Source: Elysia marginata
Lineage: Eukaryota; Mollusca; Gastropoda; Plakobranchidae
Length of the DNA stretch: 34,499 bases
Direction of reading: 5' to 3'
NCBI GenBank assembly: GCA_019649035.1
Contig: BMAT01004921.1
Coordinates: 78,592-113,090 of the forward strand
The notes under the pieces are model-generated. The model was not told the origin of the DNA, searched no databases, and was given only the letters and a program-made list of their open reading frames with translations. The stretch's first letter is position 1; each line of letters starts with the position of its first letter. Shown here in pieces: positions 1 through 8,260 of the stretch. Made by a program: the position numbers and the translations under genes.

Positions 1-197
1 AAAAAATAAAATTTGCTATTTCTTGGCATTAATGTAAGATAAATCTTTTACTGCAATCCTTATCTGAGACTGAAGTCTCGAACGCACATAAACAGACACA
101 CAAATTTCATAAAAATAAAAAAAAAAACAATTACAAGATAACTTCCTGGGACTCCACTCAAGTCGTGTGGTCTGTCCTTACATCGAAAATCGCAAGC
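1..197. other. AT-rich background
   Basis: AT-rich sequence with a short A-run near 115-127. I see no gene or repeat structure here. Confidence 0.6.
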
Positions 198-530
198 AAG
201 AGAAACACAGTAGAGACTTTAGAGACTAAAAGATAAACAGACATATAGCTGTAGATGGAGAGGAAAGAAGATAGAGAGAAAAATGTAGGATAAAATAGAA
301 CGATATGTAAAGGGATAAACGTGGATACAAAGAAAATAAGGATCGGATGGTTGGAGAGAGAAAAAGGAAAGAGACAGATACACAGAAAGACAGGAGGATA
401 AAGAGGAAACAGAATACACAATAATATAAATAATGAGAAGTGATAAACATACAAAGGGTAAGAGAAAGAGTGAGATTTTTGTAGAAAAAAAGATAATCAA
501 AAGAAAAGAGACGAAGAAGGATACTTGAAG
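198..530. repeat. Purine-biased low-complexity block (eroded GA/GATA/GACA)
   Basis: The + strand is almost pyrimidine-free for more than 300 bases, with recurring words such as agaga, gata, gaca and aggaaag. It resembles a decayed mixture of the GA, GATA and GACA repeats found intact elsewhere in the window. Read on the - strand it gives three overlapping open frames rich in Phe, Leu, Ser and Tyr. Those follow from the repeat composition and are not genes. Confidence 0.7.
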
Positions 531-615
531 ACGTTGGAATCGCGACGCAGTGCTGTAATGTAAAAACTTAGGGCAGCGCTCCATCCAAGTTTTTCGTTAG
601 CCGATCTCTATCTCT

Positions 616-1029
616 TTACATACAACATGAGCTGGACTTTGCTAGAAAACTGAATATACCCAACTTTATGCCCCTAGCTACGTTTCTGTGTTTTCGACGC
701 ACAAACTTAGCAGTAAATAAACCCTCTCTCTGCAGCACTCTAACATCCCCTACACTGTTGAAGGTATAGGACATGACTGCGTTGGTAGCGTATAGATATC
801 TACTGACACCGAAACAGATAAATTCTTGTGGACAGCTCCATTTTCCACGGTCAAGTGGTGTCCAATTTCCCTTTAATAGCCTCCTGCTGCGGACATCAAT
901 GGCAAGTAGGATGACCAACAGCAATTTCCTCGTCTCACTACATGGCCGCCAACTCGTCAGTGTCTGTTGCCTGTAGCTGCAGGCGACGTAACTCCCAGTC
1001 AAGACTTGGCCACGACAAGCCATATCCAT
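616..1029 (-). CDS. Possible ORF of 137 codons, unrecognised
   Basis: An ATG-started frame on the - strand runs 137 codons without a stop in sequence free of simple repeats. The predicted peptide begins MDMACRGQVL, is basic, has several Cys residues and ends with a Cys-Cys-Met tail. I recognise no domain, signal peptide or membrane helix. Because the interval is GC-richer than its surroundings, a chance open frame of this length is possible, and the residue mixture (many Arg, Cys and Ser) is not strongly coding-like. It could also be a fragment of a longer spliced gene, but no convincing flanking splice pair was found. It lies back to back with the + strand frame at 1177-1479. Treat it as a hypothesis only. 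Confidence 0.12.
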   Translation of the reverse strand: MDMACRGQVLTGSYVACSYRQQTLTSWRPCSETRKLLLVILLAIDVRSRRLLKGNWTPLDRGKWSCPQEFICFGVSRYLYATNAVMSYTFNSVGDVRVLQREGLFTAKFVRRKHRNVARGIKLGIFSFLAKSSSCCM

Positions 1030-1176
1030 TTCATCCCTTCGTCACGCTATGTGATTTACTGTTTGTCCTTATTTCGCTCTTACTGAAAGGATGGCACTCC
1101 ACACTGTAACTAACTGGTGTCCGATATCTCGATCCTATCAAGCGACAACAACTTCTTATAAGCCAGTCGACGTTGA

Positions 1177-1479
1177 ATGGTCAACATTTCCCATCGCCCG
1201 CTGACCACCTCTTTGTACGCTTCCCTTCCTGCTTTCGACCAGTTAGATACGGGTCGCCTACCCATTCATAGCGATTACAAAGATAACTTGGAAAAGATAA
1301 ATGGTCTGTACGGACTGACAGCCATGCCAAGACGTTATCTTAAAGTTACCGACAAAAACACTTCTTTTTGGTGGCCCGGAATGTTTACTTTTCGGCTAAC
1401 ACCGTACATATCTGCAACAATAGAAACGTCTAATCGATTAAAATTAGATAAATATTACGTAGTTCACGGTATTTACTAG
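1177..1479 (+). CDS. Possible small ORF of 100 codons, unrecognised
   Basis: This ATG-started frame is preceded directly by an in-frame TGA and closed by a TAG, so it is self-contained. The peptide starts MVNISHRPLT and has an ordinary mixture of residues with spread-out charged, aromatic and polar positions, including FWWPGMF in the second half. It is not driven by a simple repeat. The Kozak context is weak (T at -3). No domain, signal peptide or membrane segment is recognised. It could be a microprotein, an unspliced exon remnant or chance. The island it shares with the opposite-strand frame at 616-1029 makes both worth testing against RNA-seq. Confidence 0.17.
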   Translation: MVNISHRPLTTSLYASLPAFDQLDTGRLPIHSDYKDNLEKINGLYGLTAMPRRYLKVTDKNTSFWWPGMFTFRLTPYISATIETSNRLKLDKYYVVHGIY

Positions 1480-1480
1480 T

Positions 1481-2770
1481 AGGAGACGTACAAACATTGA
1501 AAGGTGTGGAGGAAACTCTTGCACATTTCATGTTGTAATTTTATTCGTACTAAGCTTACAGAATAATTCATACCTTTTAAGCTATAGACAGGCAAAGCCA
1601 TGACAGTCAAGTGAAATATTCAGACTTTTAGGGTTAAACATCTTACCACTAGACTATTCATAGACAGATAAAAAACGATGACAAGAACTTAGCCTTACAA
1701 ATATGAGAAAGTCTATATTTATAAAAAAAAATCCACCAAGTTATGTTAAATGAGCCAACTAATTTATATTAAAATGAGTCTTGCGTACGGTTGGAAGTTT
1801 TGCTCTATGAATCACAACACATGAAAGTTATTCCTAAGAAGGTCTACCGGTACAAGCAATTACAACTAGTGACGCCAAAAGTTGTTACGCAGAGAAAGTC
1901 ATAGAAAATGCTGGTTTATGACAGACATATTAAAATTCCTGTACTTGACAACATGCCACACAATTGCGGCAGATTTAGGGATAACCACTCTTCCATACAA
2001 CCGCCGCGACTTCTACACTATAATTAAATTCGAATCAGACTTCTTCACTTTGTACCTGTATATTTTCGAGAGTTCTTGAGACAAAAATGATATAAAAAGA
2101 AATCTTGATCCCCGCTGGCGTGCAAACTTGTGTCTCTAACTCTGAATGTCCCAAGTATTTTCAAATTTATGCCTCCCCGCATATACAACGCCACTTGATT
2201 TGTTTGGTAGGCATCTCGGCTTTTCAAAAGATGTAGTCTACGAGAGCAAGAGACTTGCAGTCACAACGCACGGAGAAGTTATAATGTATTTCTTCCATTA
2301 ACTTATTCATCTCTTTACAGTGTTTGACGAGTATGCGCTGCTGTTGCGTTAAATGCATAAGATTATTCTAAACATTGCTTTTTCTTGACATAGTTGCAAT
2401 TATTATGCATGTAGGAGAGACTATTGCGTGTTGCACGCTACTGAATCAAGCAGCTACAGAGTCATTATTTTCAGTTTAGCGAGATGAGTAGGACATATAA
2501 CGTTATGAAAAGGAAGAGGAAAACATGAGACCTGCGTGCGGAAAAGATACAGGTTCTCTTTAAACATGTTTTAATTTGTTTCACCTATAGATCAATGCAA
2601 GAAGAAGACATTCGATTAACTGTACATCTCTAGAGAGGCTAAGCTTGGATTTTCTTGCTTAAATCTTTAATTTAGGAGTTTAATTCTAGATTGCTTCTAT
2701 GGAACAAAATGATAAAATCCGGAGGTACAAAGTTTTTAAATTCAGTGATGACTTGACAGCATGTGTGAGT
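1481..2770. other. AT-rich tract, nothing recognised
   Basis: Ordinary AT-rich sequence. Short open frames occur (about 1882-2079 on + and 2045-2227 on -). The first opens only from TTG, and neither has splice or family evidence. No repeat array is visible. Confidence 0.5.
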
Positions 2771-2820
2771 GACAGCGAGAGAGATAGAGAGAGAGAAAGA
2801 GTGAGAGAGAGAAAGAGAGA
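2771..2820. repeat. (GA)n imperfect microsatellite
   Basis: GA-rich run with GATA and GAAA interruptions, purine on the + strand. Confidence 0.85.
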
Positions 2821-3171
2821 TCACTTGTCTTCACTTATGAAATTTCTTATTAGATAATAATTATTTGGAAGCAAAGAGGTGTAAAACCAGGCACTTTAGG
2901 TACTGGAGCTTTAAATAGGACCACAAATTGCTACATGCATAAAAACGCAAATTGGAAAAGAAAACAATGATAGAACGAAAAATAAGGGTGAATGAAAGAA
3001 ATATATTTGGTAAACAAAAAAGACGTGAACATAATATTGTATTGGGTGGCTATGATGGAAAGGTAGACGATATTTTTAGATAGATTTAATTATATTCACC
3101 ATATACATGCAATCAGCAGAGCGACACGAAACTGGCAAAAAAAGGGGGGGCTAAAATGGAGAGAAGCACTT

Positions 3172-3172
<1 letters not shown>

Positions 3173-3218
<46 letters not shown>

Positions 3219-3237
3219 AAGAAGAGAGAGAGAAAGG
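3173..3237. repeat. (GA)n microsatellite
   Basis: A run of about 20 uninterrupted GA units, then interrupted GA/GAA. It accounts for the Ser-Leu run read on the - strand across 3096-3338, which is therefore not called as a gene. Confidence 0.95.
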
Positions 3238-3313
3238 ACAATATAGTCTCGATGAATGAGTTGAAAATTAGGGAAAAAACGAAAGATCGTCAGACATATA
3301 GAGTAACAAATAT

Positions 3314-3517
3314 AGAGAAAGATAGATAGAGCAATCAATAGGTGATAGATAGATCAAATAGATAAATAGATAGATAGATAGATAGGTAGATATATAGATC
3401 AATAGATATATAGATATATAGATAGAATGACAGATGGATAGATAGGTGGGTGGATGGATGGATGGATCTATAGATAGATGGATTGATATCTCAATAGGTA
3501 GATTGAAATCTGAAATT

Positions 3518-3571
<54 letters not shown>

Positions 3572-3602
3572 CAGACAGATAGATAGATAAATAGATAGAT
3601 AT
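3314..3602. repeat. (GATA)n array, left half degenerate, right half clean
   Basis: GATA units extend through the whole interval. From about 3518 to 3602 they are nearly perfect, with two GACA units inside. The left half has GGAT, GGTA and ATAT variants. The gradient from degenerate to clean suggests recent expansion at the right end. Confidence 0.95.
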
Positions 3603-3709
3603 CTAAGGTAAATAATTATAATTGAGAAATCCAGATCTACTTCTATTATTTATGTGCGTCGATAAGTCGAGTATTTCCCTTCATACTGTGCAAAGTCTAC
3701 ACCTGATTA

Positions 3710-3866
3710 TAGAGACAGAGAGATAAAAAGGTGGAGAGATAGCGCTAAGGATAGACTGATGCTTTCGATGAACTGACAGGACTGGTAGATAGGTGATAGA
3801 TAACACAGTGGATGGTTAGAAAGCTCAATAAATAAATAGAGAGCCACAGAGAGAAGGGAAGGGGGC
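3710..3866. repeat. Degenerate GA/GATA-rich tract
   Basis: Purine-biased sequence with scattered gagaga, gata and gaca words. It is probably an eroded extension of the neighbouring GATA array. Confidence 0.6.
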
Positions 3867-4312
3867 AGATGGGTTAAAAAAATAAGCAATTTTGGTCAAT
3901 CAAAGTTGAAAGGCGAAGTTCTACGTTTTTATGCTATTTAATTGATCATATTGAAAGGAATAATTTTTTTAAAAGCATAAAAATCAAGCAGGATGAGATA
4001 AAAAAGTTATAGTTTAGCAAAGAGCGATTGGGAAATTGGTTGATGATTAGTCAGTTATTTAATGTCATCTAATCACTTACTGACACAGTTACACAAGTTG
4101 AATTGGTTTGAGCAATTTTAACAAAGGGTCTAGAAAAAATAGTCTTCTGTTCGAATAGGGTAAAAAAGTACACCCTCAAATTTTATACAAAATGAAACGG
4201 GAGGTAGAAATGAAAGAAAAAAATTAATGTTGTAAATGAGGACATAAGGGAAAAGAAAAAAAATGTAGGGCCTAATCGCACACGTAGACCGATGGAAAAG
4301 GAAACAGAGAAA
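3867..4312. other. AT-rich tract, nothing recognised
   Basis: AT-rich with an A/G bias in its second half. It includes a TAGGGCCTA-like word near 4266. No gene signal was seen. Confidence 0.5.
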
Positions 4313-4333
4313 GAGTCAAAGAGAGGGTGAGAA

Positions 4334-4374
<41 letters not shown>

Positions 4375-4388
4375 GTGTGTGTGTGTGT
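4313..4388. repeat. Compound (GA)n(TG)n microsatellite
   Basis: GA units run to about 4370 and pass directly into TG units up to 4388. Compound purine/alternating arrays of this type are usually highly length-variable. Confidence 0.95.
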
Positions 4389-4728
4389 TACACCTCCAGT
4401 GTGGAGGCGTGAATCATAACAGAATACTCTTTTGAGCCTAAAAACCCATACAAGCTAAATCAAGGTCTCTAGATCTACGGAAAAGAGGAAAAACTTCACA
4501 CCTGTAGGCAGTGGAGTTTCAATTCAAGCTGCTGCAAATAGCCAATGTTAAACCAAAAAAAAAAATCCAGATCTATTTTACGAAAAACATAACTTTGCAA
4601 CTTTGTACGCACGTAATTTATCATTTTGACGGGTAACAACACGTCTTTGTTGAGGTTTCCAATATCGTGATAATTGACACTCATAACAAGAGATGTTTAA
4701 TAAAACTTGTAATAAATTAAGAACTTAC

Positions 4729-4829
4729 CAATGTGGCGTTGCTAAAGAAATTATATCCAGAATCCAGAAATGATGAAGATTTACATGGGACACAAAAATG
4801 CCTTTGGACTATCCTCTACGTAATAAATC
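4729..4829 (-). other. Exon-like interval flanked by good splice signals
   Basis: On the - strand a pyrimidine tract of nine T residues followed by CTTACAAG makes a good acceptor, with the first exon base at 4829. About 100 bases later TTG|GTAAGTTC is a strong donor, with the last exon base at 4729. All three frames contain a stop across the full interval, so as drawn it would be a UTR or non-coding RNA exon. An inner acceptor would leave an open frame with residues such as FLDSGYNFFSNATL before the donor. I recognise no family. The splice signals could be accidental in T-rich DNA. Confidence 0.15.
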
Positions 4830-4887
4830 CTTGTAAGAAAAAAAAACCACAACGTAAATAACACAAAAAAGTTTTTCCCTCTTCGCA

Positions 4888-5030
4888 CTAGATCTAGATC
4901 TAAATCTAGTTAGAATGAATCATTTGAATAGTTTGTATAGAGGAAATACCAACTGATGAGTGCGATTTCAGATTCTTACTATTTTAAATTTGTATCAAGT
5001 GTAGATCTGGGTCTAGATCTAGAGATCTAG
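4888..5030. repeat. Cluster of TCTAGATC-type words
   Basis: Two clumps of overlapping CTAGATCT words (about 4888-4910 and 5002-5030) lie roughly 90 bases apart. Single copies occur at about 4468 and 16332. The word is palindromic, so it reads the same on both strands. Such dispersed words are, to my knowledge, frequent in gastropod genomes. No known function. Confidence 0.7.
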
Positions 5031-5139
5031 TTGCTTTTCACTCTTTTTTAGTAAAACCTCTCCACTTTTTTTAACATCCGCCAAAACGAACATCGAACTG
5101 TAAGATATGAATGGTGACCGTGGTTGTGTCGGCAGTCAA

Positions 5140-5580
5140 CAGTTAAAGAGACTGAGGGGTAAAAAAATGAAGAGAGCGCCCCGCGAGGGCAATTGAGCGC
5201 AGCACAAGAGTAACTGGCCTACAGAGAAAGCTCAGAGAGGCGCTGGTTTTACAACGACAGCTGCTCTGTTGACAACCCTCGTTTAGCCTAGCCCTCTATG
5301 CGTTTTAGACCCACACGCCCCCACCCCCTCTTCTCTTTTTATATTCTTGCCTAAAAACCCTGACGTCGCCGACGGCCTTGCTTTATTTATTGCTCGATCT
5401 CGTAAACCAGGGCTGAAAAGTTTAGCAAGTTTTTACAAAGATATGTCCATGAATGTGTTGGCTAGTCTGAGGGTAACGTGGTTTGTAAATGTTTTGTTTA
5501 GGATCTCGCAATGTATTAGTAAGACAGTAATAAATAACAATGGAAATAAACGTGCAGTTAAGAAATGGCTATTATAGTTG
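5140..5580. promoter_or_regulatory. GC/CpG-richer island, candidate regulatory element
   Basis: In an AT-rich neighbourhood this block contains several CpG dinucleotides (around 5168-5195 and 5361-5376), a CRE-like TGACGTCG at 5361-5368, and forkhead/homeodomain-like T/A words such as TTTATTTATT just after it. A + strand open frame (5347-5577) starts on a non-ATG codon and shows no family. I favour a conserved regulatory element over an exon, without proof. Confidence 0.3.
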
Positions 5581-5770
5581 ACGAGGATGATTAAAAAGAT
5601 TGCATAGACTGAAGGAAACACCGCCGAGACATTGTTGAGGACTACCCGCCCTCTCCCTTCCCCCCATTCAAAAACAAAATGACAAATAGTATGCTGCAAT
5701 AATATAGATAAACGTACAAACGAGTAAAAAAACGCATAAAGAGATAAATGCTAGACTGGCAAACAAAAAA

Positions 5771-5832
5771 AGAGGGAGCGAGAGAGACAGACAGACAGAC
5801 AGATAGACAGAGAGACAGAGACAGAGAGAGAC
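5771..5832. repeat. (GA)n/(GACA)n microsatellite
   Basis: GAGA followed by GACA units with a single GATA, purine-rich on +. It explains the Glu/Arg/Asp run on + and the Leu/Cys/Ser run on - across this region, which are not genes. Confidence 0.9.
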
Positions 5833-5963
5833 GAATAAAGAGAAAGGAAAAGCGAGGGTGTTCAGAGTCAGCGAGAAATCTGAGTTGGATCGACCAAGTT
5901 GAAAAAAAAATCGCATTATTTGAAAAAGGGAAACAGCTGTAGATGACTGATCGCTCAGATCTG

Positions 5964-6011
<48 letters not shown>

Positions 6012-6022
6012 ACAACAACAAA
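5964..6022. repeat. (CAA)n microsatellite
   Basis: About 19 ACA/CAA units with one CGA interruption near 5998-6000. On - it reads as a Leu run. Confidence 0.95.
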
Positions 6023-6273
6023 GTGAAAGTAGGACCACGGATGCAGTCAAAATACAGAAAAGCTTGATGAACAATACTAGAATGCAGCACAGCTGGTAGT
6101 TTGTTATCATTATAGTCTCGTAAACCTGTTAAAGCATAATGTAAGCACATGCTCGCATGATTATCCTAAAAAATCTCTGCACGCCATTCATTTCCATACA
6201 CATTTTAGCATTTTAGTAAGAACTTACCATCGTAGCATGAAATTCGTCAGTATTTTTTGTTTTTGGAGTTTCC

Positions 6274-6322
6274 TACCATGAAAGCAGCAGAAAAAATTGC
6301 TTTTTCGAGCCCTTTCATGGTA
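6274..6322. repeat. Compact inverted repeat (49-nt hairpin)
   Basis: TACCATGAAAG at 6274-6284 is matched exactly by its reverse complement CTTTCATGGTA at 6312-6322. Inside, GAAAAA and TTTTTC can pair as a second 6-bp stem around a 5-nt loop, with a symmetrical 5x5 internal loop between the stems. The result is a 49-nt stem-loop. It is smaller than a usual animal pre-miRNA (about 60 nt) and matches no microRNA seed I recall. It could be a tiny foldback element, a structured RNA or chance. Confidence 0.55.
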
Positions 6323-7659
6323 ATAAAATAAACTGTTTGTTGATTTAGAAAGCTTTTGCCTGAGACTGTCTTCATTCAAAACTCATTCAAAACACATTGT
6401 GGGGGCAGCTTAAGACAACACTGCAAATGGACGCGAAAGTTGAAATTAATGAGTTTATAAGCCAGCCGGTCCATTTAGCAAAGATCTAAACAGACAATGT
6501 TCATGACTCTGGTCCCACAATTAGGACAGTGGGAGCTGACAAGGATAATAACGGTATTAAGTTATGCTGTTGACCAGCCTATTTATTGAATATATGAATA
6601 ATATATGAATATGAAACCTTTCTTTTTCAACGACCATGGAGATTTTTTGGGGACGTATTTCGTTACACAAAATATGCACATACATAGATAATTTGAATCA
6701 ATCATTTACGACATTCGCTAGTCTTTCAACACGCCAACATTTACAGCCACGACATAAAACATTAAGTAATGAGATCATATAGGGGAAAACACATAAAAAT
6801 CACAATCACATTAAAAAATTGTATAGCTATAGGTAGAAAATAATATAGATATACATGTATTAAAAATTAAGTATTGTAAGAGTAAGATAAATCGATAAAG
6901 AGATAGGGTGAGAGGGATATGGAGAGAGGAGAAAGCGCATAAATATGATATTGGGAATTACATAAGCAGTAACAGTGTATAAGAACATAATAGCGTTCCA
7001 AATTTTAGTACGTAGAGAGTCAAACTTTGTATAAATATACATGTGTGGTAGTAAGAATAAATATCAAATAAAATTAGCAGTACTCGGTAGGATTTGTCTC
7101 CCATTATTTTTAAACTATCTTAATAACATTAAAAGAGTAGAACTTATCAAATGATGGCAGACATCATTGTGTTAAATTGGTTGCTTTTTTAATTGTCTTG
7201 TTCCATTTTCTCTTGTCTTGCATAATTATACTTCCACCCCAAACTGTTATCCCGAATGTCGATATATTAATTTTCAAATCGCATAATGTACTCAGAAAAC
7301 TTTTATGGGCCTGCTCTAACTTTCTTAGTAAAAAAAATGATTTCATTTCTTGTAAGCACTTGATTATCATTTCATACAATGTAATAGTGATACACACTTT
7401 CGCACATATAAAAGTCAGGCTTTTTTTTTGGACGAAGAAAAACAGTGCGCAGAAAAGCTTTCAACTTCCTCAAGAAAATTATGGGAATATTTGCGAATTA
7501 GTTTAACGAACTTTAGACTGTTCATTATGCGTGTTTTTTCGCGTATGCAAGTTTCACGAGAGTGTGAATTTTAAAAAAAAATTCTATCCTTGCGCATGGC
7601 GGTTTGTCTTTTAAAAAGGTTCGTAAACAATCTAATTGCGCATTGTCTGACTGGGGTTT
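6323..7659. other. AT-rich tract, no supported gene
   Basis: AT-rich sequence with a few short open frames (6860-7042 on -, 7164-7397 on -, 7177-7506 on +) that overlap each other, start mostly on non-ATG codons and have no splice support. No arrays of note. Confidence 0.45.
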
Positions 7660-7975
7660 TCCCAAGACGTTGGAGGCCTTGTCAGTGATAAGATGAAACC
7701 GATGTCCGTGTCTCGCGCACACGGCCTCACTTGTCACGTCACTTCCGGGAACCGCAAGATTTTGACCGAGACGTAAACGCCCCCCTGATTGCTTGGGCTT
7801 GTTCTCCCTCCATGACCCGGGGATCAGTAAGCCGCCGAGTCCAGCCCGTCACATCAATGCTCATCTGCATAAATATGTGTAATCCTCTCTTACTCCTCTT
7901 CCCTCTTCATCATCCCATCGTTCTCTTTTCTTCACCTCACCTTCCCCCGCCACCCCTTCAATTTTCCTGAGCACG
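7660..7975. promoter_or_regulatory. Candidate CpG-type promoter with CRE + ETS composite
   Basis: The block is rich in C and CpG and contains GTCACGTCACTTCCGGGAA at 7733-7751. This is a CRE half-palindrome (TCACGTCA) fused to an ETS core (ACTTCCGG), an arrangement well known from animal housekeeping promoters. A POU-like TGCATAAATATG lies at 7866-7877. It is followed by a pyrimidine-rich stretch (about 7885-7970) and then by an exon-like interval with a donor at 8110/8111. An NRF1-like site follows at 8232-8243. A promoter, possibly bidirectional, or an enhancer are both compatible. Confidence 0.35.
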
Positions 7976-8110
7976 GGCGTGACAAGTCCACCTTGAGGCA
8001 AGGCGTGAGCTCAAGGCTTTTTCACTGATTAAGTTCTACGAGGAGAGGAATGTCTCTGTGGACTTTCTGCTCGTATCTTGCCTGAGCATGTGTACAACTA
8101 CGTCTGAAAT
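7976..8110 (+). other. Possible first exon (mostly 5' UTR)
   Basis: Downstream of the CRE/ETS block, this stretch of normal complexity ends in GAAAT|GTGAGTTTG, an acceptable splice donor. It has a short upstream ORF (MSLWTFCSYLA then stop). A second ATG at about 8089 gives MCTTTSE and leaves two bases of a split codon at the donor. The start of the interval is arbitrary because no TATA box or initiator is obvious. A stronger donor points the opposite way only 13 bases further on (GTAAGT on -, exon end at 8130), so at most one of the two may be real. Confidence 0.15.
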
Positions 8111-8129
8111 GTGAGTTTGAATAACTTAC

Positions 8130-8260
8130 CAGCTTTGTTTAAAATTTTGAGAACGTAATAGAGACTTGTAATGCTAAAGACTAAAAATGAAGATTAGGTC
8201 TATGTTCCGACCTGTCGGACTGACCACTGAGCACATGCGCAGTCCGCAAAGCAAACAAAA
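8130..8260 (-). other. Possible first exon on - with NRF1-like promoter site
   Basis: On the - strand, ACTGCGCATGTGC (8232-8243 and adjacent bases) closely resembles the NRF1 palindrome, a hallmark of animal CpG promoters. About 100 bases downstream AAAGCTG|GTAAGTTA is a strong splice donor, with the last exon base at 8130. No useful ATG-started frame crosses the interval, so it would be a 5' UTR exon. The evidence is motif-only. Confidence 0.15.

Larger units (their letters stand above)
541..1480. other. Higher-complexity island with raised GC; function unknown
   Basis: This stretch lacks simple repeats and is clearly richer in G, C and CpG than its flanks. It carries motifs of the kind seen in animal regulatory DNA, for example TCAAGTGG at about 852-859, close to the NK2-class homeodomain site. 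It also contains the two longest non-repetitive ATG-started open frames near the left edge, annotated separately. It may be a conserved regulatory element, an exon-bearing segment or both. Confidence 0.4.

Noticed and set aside
219-584. Overlapping - strand frames rich in Phe, Leu, Ser and Tyr that look like membrane proteins
   Set aside because: They are translations of the opposite strand of a purine low-complexity block, with several frames open at once.
3314-3602. GATA array as a CRISPR-like or satellite system
   Set aside because: The unit is a 4-bp simple repeat without spacers.
4954-4974. CTGATGAG resembling a hammerhead ribozyme core
   Set aside because: The required GAAA partner and stems II/III are absent. 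The same holds for CTTGATGAG near 23362.
5668-6150. 160-codon - strand frame with Leu runs, resembling a transmembrane protein
   Set aside because: The Leu run is the (CAA)n array and the Leu/Ser/Cys run is the GACA array, both read on the complementary strand.
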